NCBI RefSeq assembly: GCF_007991175.1
Contig: NZ_BJXV01000011.1
Location: 124,001-188,000, forward strand
DNA from: Halovibrio variabilis
Lineage (GTDB): Bacteria > Pseudomonadota > Gammaproteobacteria > Pseudomonadales > Halomonadaceae
Direction of reading: 5' to 3'
DNA length: 64,000 bases
A program made the translations under genes and the position numbers. Position 1 is the stretch's first letter. Every line of letters begins with the position of its first letter. The notes beneath the pieces were generated by a model. That model ran no database searches. It was given only the letters and a program-made list of their open reading frames with translations, and was not told the origin of the DNA. Shown piece after piece: positions 24,961-33,648 of this stretch.

Positions 24961-25815
24961 TTAGGAGTCTTCAGAAAAGCGCAGCGTATTGAGGCTCATT
25001 TTAACCGCCTTAAGCTGCTCGGCGAGTTTCGGGCCGCGGGTTTTGGCCACGCCGACGGCAAGTACGTCAATCAGCACCAGATGGGCAATGCGTGAGCTAA
25101 GCGGGGTGTAGATTTCGGTGTCTTCGTGGACATCAATATACAGCGGCAGGCTAACCTCATCGGCCAGGGGCGAACCGCTGGGGCACAGGCCAATGACGGT
25201 TGCCCCTGCTTCGCGGGCCAAGCGTACGCTGGCGACCAGCGCTTTGGTACGGCCGGTTTGTGAGATTGCCACTACCACATCGCCTTCGTTTAGCGTCACC
25301 GCTGACATATTCTGCATATGCGGGTCGGCGTAGGCGGAGGTGGAGATTTGTAGGCGGAAAAACTTGTGCTGAGCATCAAACGCCACCGCGCCGGAGGCGC
25401 CAAAGCCGTAGAACTCTACCCGGTTGGCGACCGCCAAGGCGTTCACCGCACGGCCAAGCGCATCGTTATCCAGCCGGTCGCGGACCGACAGCAGGGTGCC
25501 TACGGTCGAGTCAAAGATGCTGTGGGAAAACTCAGCGACCGAGTCGCTGTCGTTCATGGAAAATTGCGCAAACTGGCTGCCGCTGGCCAGCATTTGCGCC
25601 AGCTGCAGCTTGAAGTCTTGGAAGCCGTTACAGCCCAACGCGCGGCAAAAACGTACCACGGTCGGTTCGCTGACCTTGGCTTCGGTGGCCAGATCCACAA
25701 TGCGCATGTGGATAACCTCTTCGGGGTTGCGCAGTACAAACCGCGCCACTTTTTGCTCGGAGCGACGAAAGTGCTCCATGCGGCGTCTCATTTCATCGAA
25801 CAGGGCGCGACTCAC
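24961..25815 (-). CDS. hexR: HexR, RpiR/MurR-family regulator of central carbon metabolism
   Basis: HexR is a sugar-phosphate-responsive (KDPG) regulator of glycolytic and Entner-Doudoroff genes in gammaproteobacteria. The protein has an N-terminal RpiR helix-turn-helix (VDLATEAKVSEPTVVRFCRALGCNGFQDFKLQLAQ, read in pieces from about residue 40) and a C-terminal SIS domain (VEFYGFGASGAVAFDAQHKFFRLQ, then VVVAISQTGRTK). It is preceded by AAGGAG six bases before the GTG at 25815, the start used; an in-frame start at 25842 is less likely. No zwf, edd or eda gene is adjacent, so its targets lie elsewhere. Confidence 0.9.
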   Translation of the reverse strand: MSRALFDEMRRRMEHFRRSEQKVARFVLRNPEEVIHMRIVDLATEAKVSEPTVVRFCRALGCNGFQDFKLQLAQMLASGSQFAQFSMNDSDSVAEFSHSIFDSTVGTLLSVRDRLDNDALGRAVNALAVANRVEFYGFGASGAVAFDAQHKFFRLQISTSAYADPHMQNMSAVTLNEGDVVVAISQTGRTKALVASVRLAREAGATVIGLCPSGSPLADEVSLPLYIDVHEDTEIYTPLSSRIAHLVLIDVLAVGVAKTRGPKLAEQLKAVKMSLNTLRFSEDS

Positions 25816-26120
25816 GTTCAGCTCCTTGGCTCTCCAGCACACACTTGGTTATCCGCCATTGACGCCAACCGAAATCCTCTGCGCTGTGTTTGTAGCATTG
25901 GGGTTGTTACAACATTGGCCACAGTATGCCTGACTGATCGAGCAAATGGGCAAGGAAAGCACATAAGGGGGTTAGCATTTAACGCGTATTCAGTTCTTTT
26001 TTCGATTGGTCATCATTTTGTCAAGTAGGTTATAGTAATACTTGAAGTGCCGCACTGCATCATATCAGTCGTCACGGATGCAGGTGGATGCAGGCATATT
26101 CACCTAGAGGAACGTCGATT
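25816..26120. other. Intergenic region between hexR and a small gene
   Basis: About 305 bp with no supportable gene. It must hold the divergent hexR promoter and the promoter of the small gene at 26121. The only clear structure is a perfect dyad at 26021-26045, listed separately. Confidence 0.6.
26021..26045. promoter_or_regulatory. Perfect 7-bp inverted repeat, possible operator
   Basis: TCAAGTA (26021-26027) and TACTTGA (26039-26045) are exact reverse complements 11 bp apart, centre to centre 18 bp, over an A/T-rich spacer that includes TATAGT. It lies 76 bp upstream of the small gene at 26121. This size and spacing would suit a dimeric regulator, but the regulator is unknown; I do not see a match to a named consensus. 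Confidence 0.4.
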
Positions 26121-26336
26121 ATGAGAAACGTCGAACGAATCACCTCGGTTAAGAGCGAACTGCTCGATATTTTTATGAGCCTACAGGTTGATGAACATAC
26201 TCAACGCCAGCGCAGCGCTGCCCAGCGCAGCTTAAGAGCGCGCCGGGGGATTGAGCTTCATCGAGAGTTTCAGAAGTTATCACGGGATATCGCCCCCTTG
26301 CCCGATGAAGAGCGGCAAGAGAGCGAAGTGCACTAG
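26121..26336 (+). CDS. Small charged protein, function unknown
   Basis: A 71-residue protein starting MRNVERITSVKSELLDIF, with GAGGAACG nine bases before the ATG. It is rich in Arg, Glu and Gln, has no cysteine and no membrane segment, and looks helical (HTQRQRSAAQRSLRARRG). I do not recognise a family with confidence. It stands alone between hexR and the NSS transporter gene, with a possible operator 76 bp upstream and a GC-rich hairpin 24 bp after its stop. Confidence 0.65.
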   Translation: MRNVERITSVKSELLDIFMSLQVDEHTQRQRSAAQRSLRARRGIELHREFQKLSRDIAPLPDEERQESEVH

Positions 26337-26360
26337 TTTAGATTTAGCACGCAGATTACG

Positions 26361-26384
26361 CTGCCCTGCCGATTAGCAGGGCAG
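26361..26384. terminator. Hairpin between convergent genes
   Basis: A 9-bp perfect stem CTGCCCTGC/GCAGGGCAG with a 6-base loop. There is no T-run, so if it terminates transcription it is weak or factor-assisted. Confidence 0.5.
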
Positions 26385-26413
26385 CGATGGCTTAGCTTTA
26401 ACGTAAGCTTGGC

Positions 26414-27757
26414 TTAGATAAGGCCTGTCACAAAGACGGTGATGACGGCCAGTGGTGCTAAGTATTTCGCAATGAAATTCCACAGGCTGTAATCGTATAC
26501 ATCCATTTTAAGCTCTTTGCGCGATTCTTCTTTATCCAGGCAGGTAGCAAAAAACACAATCGCGCCCAAGCCGGTCAGCGGCAGCAGGATTTTGCTGGTG
26601 AAGGTGTCTAATAAGTCGAAGATGTTAAGACCGAAGAACAGCACGTCGGACCATACATTGAACGACAGCAACGCCGCCACGCCTAATAACCACACTGCGA
26701 TCCCGCTCACCAGCGTTGCCACCGTACGACTCATCGGGGAACGTTCTTCGAGCGTTTCCACGACGGGTTCAAGCAGTGAGATCGCCGAGGTTAGCGCCGC
26801 AAAGGTGAGCAGCAGGAAGAACATCAGCGCCAAAATTGCACCGCCGGTCATGTTGCCGAACGCCAGCGGCAAGGTGACAAAGATTAACCCTGGGCCTTCG
26901 CCTGGGCTTAAGCCGTTAGCAAACACGATTGGGAAGATTGCCAAGCCCGCCAGCAATGCAATGACGGTATCTAAAATAATAACGGTACGTGCCGTGCTAA
27001 TCAGGTTAACGTCTTCACCGAGGTAGGAGCCGTAGGCCATCATGATGCCCATGCCCAACGACAGGGTGAAAAATGCTTGGCCCATTGCCGCCAGCACCAC
27101 GCCGCCCGTTAATGCGCTCCAATCCGGACGAAACATAAAGGCTAGCGCCTCGCCGAAGTAACCGCTTGCCATACCATAGCCGACCAGCACTAGCATCAGC
27201 ACGATAAGCGCTGGCATCATCAGGCGCGCCGCGCTTTCTAACCCTTTGGTGACGCCGCGAGCCACGATGCCCACCACAAGCACCATAAACGCCGTATGCC
27301 ACAGCAGCAGCGTGATCGGGCTGCCCAGCATATTGCCAAATAAGGCGTTAATACCGTCTGCGTCTTGGCCGTTAAAGGTACCAATCACGGCACTTAGTGT
27401 GTAATTCAGCGACCAGCCGCCAATCACGCTGTAAAACGAGAGTATTAAAAAGGCCGCTAAGACACCGCTAATCCCCACTAATGCCCAGGCCGGTGATTTA
27501 CCGTGATTCGCGGCCAGTTCGGCCATGGTATTGATCGGGTTTTTCTGACCTCGACGGCCAATCATCCACTCTGCGACCAAAATGGGTAAGCCCACCAGCG
27601 CAACACACGCTAAATAGACAAGAACGAACGCCGCCCCGCCGCTATCGCCCACCATATAAGAGAAGCGCCAAATATTTCCCAGGCCCACCGCTGAACCCGC
27701 GGCGGCCAGCACAAAGGTCATCCGCGATGACCACTGTGCATGTGCAAGTTTTGCCAT
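26414..27757 (-). CDS. NSS-family sodium-dependent transporter
   Basis: A neurotransmitter:sodium symporter-family protein of 447 residues. The N-terminus carries the hallmark WSSRMTFVLAAAGSAVGLGNIWRFSYMVGDSGG, in which the glycine-rich unwound TM1 and following NIWRFPY-like motif line the substrate and Na+ sites. About 11 hydrophobic helices follow, as in bacterial members such as MhsT. Substrates of bacterial NSS proteins are mostly hydrophobic or aromatic amino acids; which one is not evident. The gene is monocistronic. Confidence 0.92.
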   Translation of the reverse strand: MAKLAHAQWSSRMTFVLAAAGSAVGLGNIWRFSYMVGDSGGAAFVLVYLACVALVGLPILVAEWMIGRRGQKNPINTMAELAANHGKSPAWALVGISGVLAAFLILSFYSVIGGWSLNYTLSAVIGTFNGQDADGINALFGNMLGSPITLLLWHTAFMVLVVGIVARGVTKGLESAARLMMPALIVLMLVLVGYGMASGYFGEALAFMFRPDWSALTGGVVLAAMGQAFFTLSLGMGIMMAYGSYLGEDVNLISTARTVIILDTVIALLAGLAIFPIVFANGLSPGEGPGLIFVTLPLAFGNMTGGAILALMFFLLLTFAALTSAISLLEPVVETLEERSPMSRTVATLVSGIAVWLLGVAALLSFNVWSDVLFFGLNIFDLLDTFTSKILLPLTGLGAIVFFATCLDKEESRKELKMDVYDYSLWNFIAKYLAPLAVITVFVTGLI

Positions 27758-27891
27758 ATATCCCCCACTGAATAGATTGTTGTCAGTCTAGTTTTCGGAA
27801 AATTAGCTTATTAATAGCGTTCTTTTCCGAAAGTCAGCGCAATTTATCTGATCAAAGGCAAGCATGCCAGTTAGCCCTCCAAAAAAGGTGG

Positions 27892-28755
27892 TTAAAATAG
27901 CAGGTGCTGCTTGTCTTCGGCGAAGGGGTTAAGAGGCGTTAATGGGGTTACTTCCCCCAAGGCGTTGTAGAGTAATCGGGCCATGTGGGGAGACTCGCGG
28001 TTATCCGCAGTATGCACAAATAAGAAAGGGGTTTTCCCCTGATTTATCCACAGCTTTAAGCGCAACGTCCAGGCTTCGAAATAACGACTATTAATCGTTT
28101 TGTCAATATGCCCAATAAAGCGAATCACCGGAGAGTTTGCCGTGGAAAGTACGTGTAATGGGAGTTTCGGCTTTTCTTGCTGGGCTTTGGCCAGCCCAAT
28201 ATGGCCATTAGCCGAGGTTGAGAAGACCGGGCGCACGTCAAGCATCACGCGGTTGACAGAATAAGTTATCAACAGGCGGTTAAGGGCGGTTTCGGCCGCC
28301 CCTTTGTGGAAAAACTCAGGGTGGCGAACCTCGACCGCGCAAGGCAAATGGTCAGGCCAGGCGTTAAGCAGCGCTTCAAGCTGGGGCAGCTCTTGAGGGC
28401 CAAAATCGCGCGGTAGTTGCACCATGGTTGGGCCAAGGCGATCATGCAGCGGTTCAAGCGCGGCTAAAAATGCCCAGGCGTCCTCTAAGCGCGTTAGACG
28501 TTGATCGTGGGTCACACTGGCGGGTAATTTAAAACAAAAACGAAAATGGGAGGGCGCTTGGCGAGCCCAGGCGGCCACCGTTTCTGGTTTGGGGATGCCG
28601 CTGTAAAAGGTGGTGTTGCCCTCAACGCTGGAAAACACTGCGGCGTAATCGCTTAATAGCGCTGTTTTGGCATGTCGCGGATAAAGGCTGCCAAGCCAGT
28701 CCTGATTGGCCCACATGGGCAAGCCTAAGTAAAGAGGAAGGGTCATAGGGGCCAT
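27892..28755 (-). CDS. DUF72 family protein (YecE-like)
   Basis: A 287-residue DUF72 protein, a TIM-barrel family of unknown biochemical function. It has the N-terminal LPMWANQDWLGSLYP and the typical family pattern YAAVFSSVEGNTTFYSGIP (about residues 42-60), followed by FRFCFKLPASVTHD, the F(K)-P segment. The gene is isolated; it is divergent from hglS across 177 bp. In-frame ATGs at 28755 and 28746 are both possible; the second has slightly better spacing to an upstream AGG. Confidence 0.85.
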   Translation of the reverse strand: MAPMTLPLYLGLPMWANQDWLGSLYPRHAKTALLSDYAAVFSSVEGNTTFYSGIPKPETVAAWARQAPSHFRFCFKLPASVTHDQRLTRLEDAWAFLAALEPLHDRLGPTMVQLPRDFGPQELPQLEALLNAWPDHLPCAVEVRHPEFFHKGAAETALNRLLITYSVNRVMLDVRPVFSTSANGHIGLAKAQQEKPKLPLHVLSTANSPVIRFIGHIDKTINSRYFEAWTLRLKLWINQGKTPFLFVHTADNRESPHMARLLYNALGEVTPLTPLNPFAEDKQHLLF

Positions 28756-28932
28756 GCCTAGGTCAACAAGATAGAGCGCTAATGTAACAGCTTCACTAGC
28801 CTATTCGCTAAGCGCTAGCGGCGGTTTTTATGTAGTGGTTTTTATGTATAGCAAGGTGCGGAAAATGTGAAATTCATTCGTCGCTAATAGCGCTACTATG
28901 CAATAACGTTCATTAATGACCAGGATTGCGCC

Positions 28933-30294
28933 ATGTGCTCAGCTTACGTTAGTAGCGACGATATTCGTGACCAGTTTTCCAAGGCGATGTCGGCAATGTA
29001 CCAGCAAGAAGTGCCGCAATACGGCACCTTGCTGTCACTGGTTGAAGCCGTCAACCAAGCGGTGCTGGCGGCAAATCCTGCGCTTAATAGCGAATTGCAA
29101 ACGAGCGATGAGCTCGCGCGTATCAACGTTGAGCGCCATGGCGCTATCCGTGTGGGCAGCCCCGCCGAGCTTGCCATGCTGCGTCGCATGTTCGCGGTGA
29201 TGGGGATGGAACCAGTGGGTTATTACGATTTGTCAGCGGCGGGCGTGCCGGTTCACTCCACGGCGTTTCGGCCAGTGGCAAACAGTGCACTGAAGCGTAA
29301 CCCCTTTCGCGTTTTTACTTCATTGCTGCGGCTTGAACTGATCGAAAAGGCTGAATTAAGGCAACAGGCGAGTGATATTTTAAGCGACCGCGATATCTTC
29401 ACTGCCAGCGCCAAGACACTGATTGAGCGCTTCGAGCAGCAGGGTGGGCTTAGCGCCGCCGATGCCGAGCAGTTTGTGCAGGAAGCGCTGGAAACGTTCC
29501 GCTGGCACGACAACGCGACGGTCGATTTGGCGACCTATGAGCGTTTGCATAACGAGCACCGCTTAATCGCCGATGTGGTCTGCTTTCGCGGCCCGCACAT
29601 TAATCACCTAACGCCCCGGACGCTGGATATCGATGAGGTACAGCGGCGTATGCCCAGCGTGGGTATCGACCCCAAAGCGATCATTGAAGGGCCCCCGCGC
29701 CGGCATTGCCCGATTCTGCTGCGCCAGACCAGCTTTAAAGCGTTGGAGGAGACGATTGCCTTCGCGGATGCCGCCGAGGGAAAGCACACCGCTCGCTTCG
29801 GCGAAATCGAACAGCGCGGTATCGCCTTAACACGCAAGGGGCGCGAACTTTATGACCGCCTGCTAGCGGCGGCCAAAGAAACCGCGCCGCAGGCGGCGGG
29901 TAACGATGCCCATCAAGCGCATCTATCCGAGGTGTTTCAGGCCTTTCCCGATGCGTATACAACGCTGCGCCGCGAAGGGTTAGCGTTTTTTCACTATCAG
30001 GCGGTTCAGGGGGTATCCGTGCAAGGGGCTGTCTCTCATGAGCAGGCAGATAGCCTGATCGAACAAGGCGCCCTCAGAGTTACCCCCATGATTTATGAGG
30101 ATTTTTTGCCCGTGAGTGCGGCCGGTATTTTTCAATCCAACCTGGGGGGAGACAGTCATGATAACTACGCCAGTAGCGCGAGCCAGCAGGCGTTTGAGCA
30201 GGCCCTGGGAACTGCTGCGATTGACGAGATTGAGCTGTATACCCAGCGCCAGCAGGCATCGCTTGAGCAGGCGCTGGCGCAGCTGGCGGGTTAA
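28933..30294 (+). CDS. hglS: 2-oxoadipate dioxygenase/decarboxylase HglS (YdcJ, DUF1338)
   Basis: HglS is an Fe(II)-dependent VOC-superfamily enzyme that converts 2-oxoadipate to D-2-hydroxyglutarate in D-lysine/2-aminoadipate catabolism. The 453-residue protein matches the DUF1338/YdcJ group: ERHGAIRVGSPAELAMLRRMF (about residues 64-84) with its metal-binding His, VPVHSTAFRP (about 104-113) and a C-terminal EDFLPVSAAGIFQSNL. None of the other lysine-catabolic genes is adjacent; aroQ follows 58 bp downstream in the same direction. Confidence 0.87.
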   Translation: MCSAYVSSDDIRDQFSKAMSAMYQQEVPQYGTLLSLVEAVNQAVLAANPALNSELQTSDELARINVERHGAIRVGSPAELAMLRRMFAVMGMEPVGYYDLSAAGVPVHSTAFRPVANSALKRNPFRVFTSLLRLELIEKAELRQQASDILSDRDIFTASAKTLIERFEQQGGLSAADAEQFVQEALETFRWHDNATVDLATYERLHNEHRLIADVVCFRGPHINHLTPRTLDIDEVQRRMPSVGIDPKAIIEGPPRRHCPILLRQTSFKALEETIAFADAAEGKHTARFGEIEQRGIALTRKGRELYDRLLAAAKETAPQAAGNDAHQAHLSEVFQAFPDAYTTLRREGLAFFHYQAVQGVSVQGAVSHEQADSLIEQGALRVTPMIYEDFLPVSAAGIFQSNLGGDSHDNYASSASQQAFEQALGTAAIDEIELYTQRQQASLEQALAQLAG

Positions 30295-30352
30295 GTGATA
30301 GAACAGGCAATGACGTCAATGAATGAACAAACGGATAAGGCTGAAGAGACTC

Positions 30353-30799
30353 ATGAGTCAAGGCAAGGTATTGGTATTACATGGTCCCAATCTCAACTTG
30401 CTGGGTAGCCGTCAGCCAGAGATATATGGGTATGAAACGCTCGACGACATAAACAATAGGCTGCGTGAGAAGGCGGTGTTGGCAGATTGGGACATAACCT
30501 GCCTACAAAGTAACCACGAAGGTGGCTTGATTGATGCTATTCACACCGCACGCTTGGATGGCACCCAAGCGATTATCATCAACCCTGCTGCCTATACGCA
30601 CACTTCAGTGGCCCTTCTTGATGCGCTTAATGCGTTTGAGGGCAAAGTGATCGAGGTGCACTTGTCCAATGTGCACAAGCGCGAAACCTTCCGCCATCAC
30701 TCCTACGTCTCGCTGCGCGCCGATGGCGTGATTGCTGGTTTAGGCGTACAGGGCTATCGGGCTGCGCTAGAGGCGGTGATAAGCGCATTTCAGGCTTGA
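30353..30799 (+). CDS. aroQ: Type II 3-dehydroquinate dehydratase AroQ
   Basis: AroQ dehydrates 3-dehydroquinate to 3-dehydroshikimate in the shikimate pathway. The 148-residue type II enzyme has [21 protein letters not shown] (catalytic Arg and Tyr, about residues 7-27), [10 protein letters not shown] (about 49-58), [18 protein letters not shown] and [17 protein letters not shown] (about 98-114) with the catalytic His nearby. The start at 30353 ([13 protein letters not shown]) fits the family; an upstream ATG at 30323 would add 10 residues. Downstream is a perfect palindromic terminator. Confidence 0.95.
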   Translation: MSQGKVLVLHGPNLNLLGSRQPEIYGYETLDDINNRLREKAVLADWDITCLQSNHEGGLIDAIHTARLDGTQAIIINPAAYTHTSVALLDALNAFEGKVIEVHLSNVHKRETFRHHSYVSLRADGVIAGLGVQGYRAALEAVISAFQA

Positions 30800-30830
30800 G
30801 CCTAGGCGTTTTTATGCGTTCAGTGTTACC

Positions 30831-30870
30831 CATCAAAACGGGGTGCCTTATAAGGCACCCCGTTTTGATG
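30831..30870. terminator. 40-bp perfect palindrome terminator between aroQ and hemY
   Basis: Bases 30831-30850 (CATCAAAACGGGGTGCCTTA) are the exact reverse complement of 30851-30870. The CAAAACGGGGTGCC/GGCACCCCGTTTTG stem with flanking T4 serves both convergent transcripts. Confidence 0.9.
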
Positions 30871-30895
30871 ATGACAGCGTAGCAATGCCTGCCTG

Positions 30896-32173
30896 CTAAG
30901 CGCTTTTCTTAATGGTTTTGCTGTCTTTCTGCTTGCTGTCTGGTTTTTTACTGTCGTCAGCATCGCTTGGCTGAGGTAGCGAAGGGAGCGACTTGGCCAG
31001 CATTTCAACGCTGTGGCGGTAGTAGAGCTGGCTCTTGTTATGCTCGCCAAGGCTGGCGTAAAGGCGGGCAAGCTCTGCACACACTTCACCATTGGGACGT
31101 TGGCGCTGGCTGGCTTCGAAATACTCCAACGCTTTATCCCATTTGCCGGTACGCAGTGAAAGGCGGCCACAGGCGAGCAGTAGTTCGGGATCATTGGGCC
31201 GTTCCTGCAGCCATTTTTCGGCTTTGACCAGTTGACGCCCCGCGTCTACGTTGAGCAAGCCATAGCGTTTCACCAAGCGCGCATCCCAGTGGTGATCCAG
31301 CGAGTGGTTAAGCAAGCGCTCGGCAATCGGCTCTTCGTTGGCTTGGATCAGCGCTTCGCTGTAAAGCACGATCAGCTCGGTGTTGCCGCGCAGGTAGTCC
31401 GGCATATCCGCCCACAGGCCGCGCACCCGCTCAATGTTGGTGGGGTTTTGAGCTTCAAACACGATGAGCTCGCGGTAAGCCTTAAACTCCAGCTGCTCGC
31501 GCTCTTGCTGCGTGATTAGCTTCTGCGCCGCCAAGCGCGGAATCAAGCGCCGTAAACCTTCCCAGTCGTTGACGCTTAAATGCACCTGCTTGAGCAGCTT
31601 GAGCACTTGGGGATGATTTGAGAGCTTCTTATCCAGGCGGTTAAGGATCGCTAGCGCTTCTTCCGGCTGCTGACGCTCAATCATCATCTGCGCCTGCATT
31701 AAACCAACGGCGGTATCGGCGCCATCGGTGGTTAGCTGCGCCTGATTAAGGTGCTCCTGGGATTTGCTGTGATCCCCCTGATAATGGGCTGCCAGCGCTG
31801 CCGATAGGTAGTTGACCAGCGGTGTGCTGGAGTCATCGGCGGCGTTCATCAAGGTTTTTTCGGCTTTTTTCCAGCGGCCTTCCGTTAGCGCCACTAGCCC
31901 GCGCACGGTGCGCTGCATGGCGCGCCGGTTGCGGGCGCGGCTGTTCCAGCTGCGAAAGCGCCCCATGGGGCGAATAATGCCGCTGAGTAAGCGGAGCACA
32001 AAATGCAGGGCGATAAAGGCCGCAAACAGCAGCACCAGGCCAAACCAAAACGAGGTTTGCACGGAGGAGTCGCCCACGCGTATCAGCCAGTAGCCGGGCA
32101 CCGACATCATCAGGTGCCCAAACAGGGCCCCAACGGCGAGGCCAGCGACAATCAGGAGAATGAGCTTTCTCAT
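30896..32173 (-). CDS. hemY: Heme biosynthesis-associated TPR protein HemY
   Basis: HemY is an inner-membrane protein with two N-terminal membrane helices (about residues 5-22 and 42-65) followed by TPR-like helical repeats, encoded after hemX in many gammaproteobacteria; its precise role is unresolved. The 425-residue protein has the family pattern RGLVALTEGRWKKAEKTLM near residue 88 and a repeat-rich C-terminus, with a Lys/Asp/Ser-rich tail. Its start overlaps the hemX stop by 4 bp. Confidence 0.93.
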   Translation of the reverse strand: MRKLILLIVAGLAVGALFGHLMMSVPGYWLIRVGDSSVQTSFWFGLVLLFAAFIALHFVLRLLSGIIRPMGRFRSWNSRARNRRAMQRTVRGLVALTEGRWKKAEKTLMNAADDSSTPLVNYLSAALAAHYQGDHSKSQEHLNQAQLTTDGADTAVGLMQAQMMIERQQPEEALAILNRLDKKLSNHPQVLKLLKQVHLSVNDWEGLRRLIPRLAAQKLITQQEREQLEFKAYRELIVFEAQNPTNIERVRGLWADMPDYLRGNTELIVLYSEALIQANEEPIAERLLNHSLDHHWDARLVKRYGLLNVDAGRQLVKAEKWLQERPNDPELLLACGRLSLRTGKWDKALEYFEASQRQRPNGEVCAELARLYASLGEHNKSQLYYRHSVEMLAKSLPSLPQPSDADDSKKPDSKQKDSKTIKKSA

Positions 32174-33630
32174 GATTCACCTCCGCTTTGGCCACGCGTT
32201 TCATAGCGGTTCTCGATAAAGCGCGCGAGTTCCTGCTGTGAGCCGCTGATATCGGGCAGCTCGGGTTTTACCTCGGCTTGCTGGAGTTCTTTAAGGCGCG
32301 TAATCACGCTTTGTGTATCCTCGCGAGAGGTGTCGTAGTAGTCGTTCAAAAGCTGTAGCGCTTTGTCGATACTCGCGTCGTAAAGTTCTTTCTCTTCGTT
32401 GAGCAGTGCCAGCTGCGTCTGCTCTAGCACCAAGCGCAGGCTCTGGCGCAGGTAAGACTCTTGCTCTGGGGTAATCAGCGCTTCCAGGGCTTCGTCGTGA
32501 TGGCGAACCACCACCAGGTCTTTAAGCTCTTCACCGAAGCGCGCCAGCTGGCGCTGGAAAGTGCCGGTGGGCGGCTCTTCGATACTGGACGTGACTGCCT
32601 GCTCGTCGATTTCTTGCGAAAGGCGCAGGCTGGAAATACGCTCCTGCTGAGCATTTAACGCTAAGTAGAGGCCGGTGCGATCAACCTGGGGCACGGCGTC
32701 CAGCGCTGCTAGCTCATTGGCAATCTCGCTGCGGACCGGGGTCAGCGCGGGGTTATCGGCATCGGCCAGGCGCGCATCGGCAGTGCGCAGTAACGCCGCC
32801 GCGCCTTCCACATCGCCCTCTAGCTGCAGGCGCTGATTGGCGAGACGCAGCAGGTAGGCCGCTTCGGCATGCAGCCACTCACGCTCGTCGGTGTCCTGTT
32901 CTTGAGAGAGTTGGTCCAGCACTTGGCTTAGCGTCTCGTCGACGTCGCTGCGGTAGCTGTCAAATTCGTCGCGTAGTTCACTCAGCGCGTTCTGTAGCGC
33001 TTCATCGCGTTCGGCTTCGCCGCTATCCAGACGCGACTCAAGGTCGCTAACCGCCTGCTGGGACGCGCTCTGTTCCGTCTGCTGCGCCAGTTCATCCAGG
33101 CGCTGCTGCTGATTCTCTAAGCGCTGCCAGCCTTGCCAAGCAACGAACGCCAAGACAATCGCCAGGATAACGACCAGCGCAATGACAAAACCGCTGCCTT
33201 TACCGCCTTGAGGGTTAGCGGTCGGCGGTGTGGCGCCGCCACCCGCGCCGCCAGAGGACGATTTTGACGCTGCAGCAGAAGAAGTGCTGGAAGGTTTGGC
33301 GCTTGAACCTGAAGAAGATGAGCTAGACGGCGAGCCGGAGGAAGTCGATGAAGCCGCGCTAGGAGCAGAGGAACTTGCATTGCTGGCGCTGCTTTTAGGC
33401 GTACTTGAGGCACTCGCGTCTGCAGCAGACGCGCCCTTCCCGCGCCGGCGTGAACGGCTGTTTTTATTGCCACCTTGAGGCGGCGTCGCTGAACTCGATT
33501 GGGTCGGCGATGTGCTGGTTTCAGTTGCCTGGGTAGTGGAAGCGGCCTTATCGGTCGTCTTCGTGGCGTCTGGGGTGGCATCTTGGGACGCCGGTTTTAC
33601 GTCATCCTGATCGTTTACTTGTTTGCTCAT
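32170..33630 (-). CDS. hemX: HemX-like membrane protein of the heme operon
   Basis: A 486-residue protein annotated in relatives as uroporphyrinogen-III C-methyltransferase HemX, though it lacks the SUMT catalytic domain and its role is unclear. The N-terminal third is Ser/Ala/Thr-rich and low-complexity, then a single membrane segment (FVIALVVILAIVLAFVAW, about residues 145-162) is followed by a long coiled-coil region (QQRLDELAQQTEQSASQQ). It sits between hemD and hemY in the order hemC-hemD-hemX-hemY and overlaps hemY by 4 bp. Confidence 0.9.
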   Translation of the reverse strand: MSKQVNDQDDVKPASQDATPDATKTTDKAASTTQATETSTSPTQSSSATPPQGGNKNSRSRRRGKGASAADASASSTPKSSASNASSSAPSAASSTSSGSPSSSSSSGSSAKPSSTSSAAASKSSSGGAGGGATPPTANPQGGKGSGFVIALVVILAIVLAFVAWQGWQRLENQQQRLDELAQQTEQSASQQAVSDLESRLDSGEAERDEALQNALSELRDEFDSYRSDVDETLSQVLDQLSQEQDTDEREWLHAEAAYLLRLANQRLQLEGDVEGAAALLRTADARLADADNPALTPVRSEIANELAALDAVPQVDRTGLYLALNAQQERISSLRLSQEIDEQAVTSSIEEPPTGTFQRQLARFGEELKDLVVVRHHDEALEALITPEQESYLRQSLRLVLEQTQLALLNEEKELYDASIDKALQLLNDYYDTSREDTQSVITRLKELQQAEVKPELPDISGSQQELARFIENRYETRGQSGGES

Positions 33631-33648
33631 CTGTCGCTAGCCCTTGAG

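Noticed and set aside
25861-25925. HexR operator in the hexR leader
   Set aside because: TTGTAGC and TGTTACAACA occur near each other, but the spacing and symmetry do not give a clean palindrome, so no site is called.
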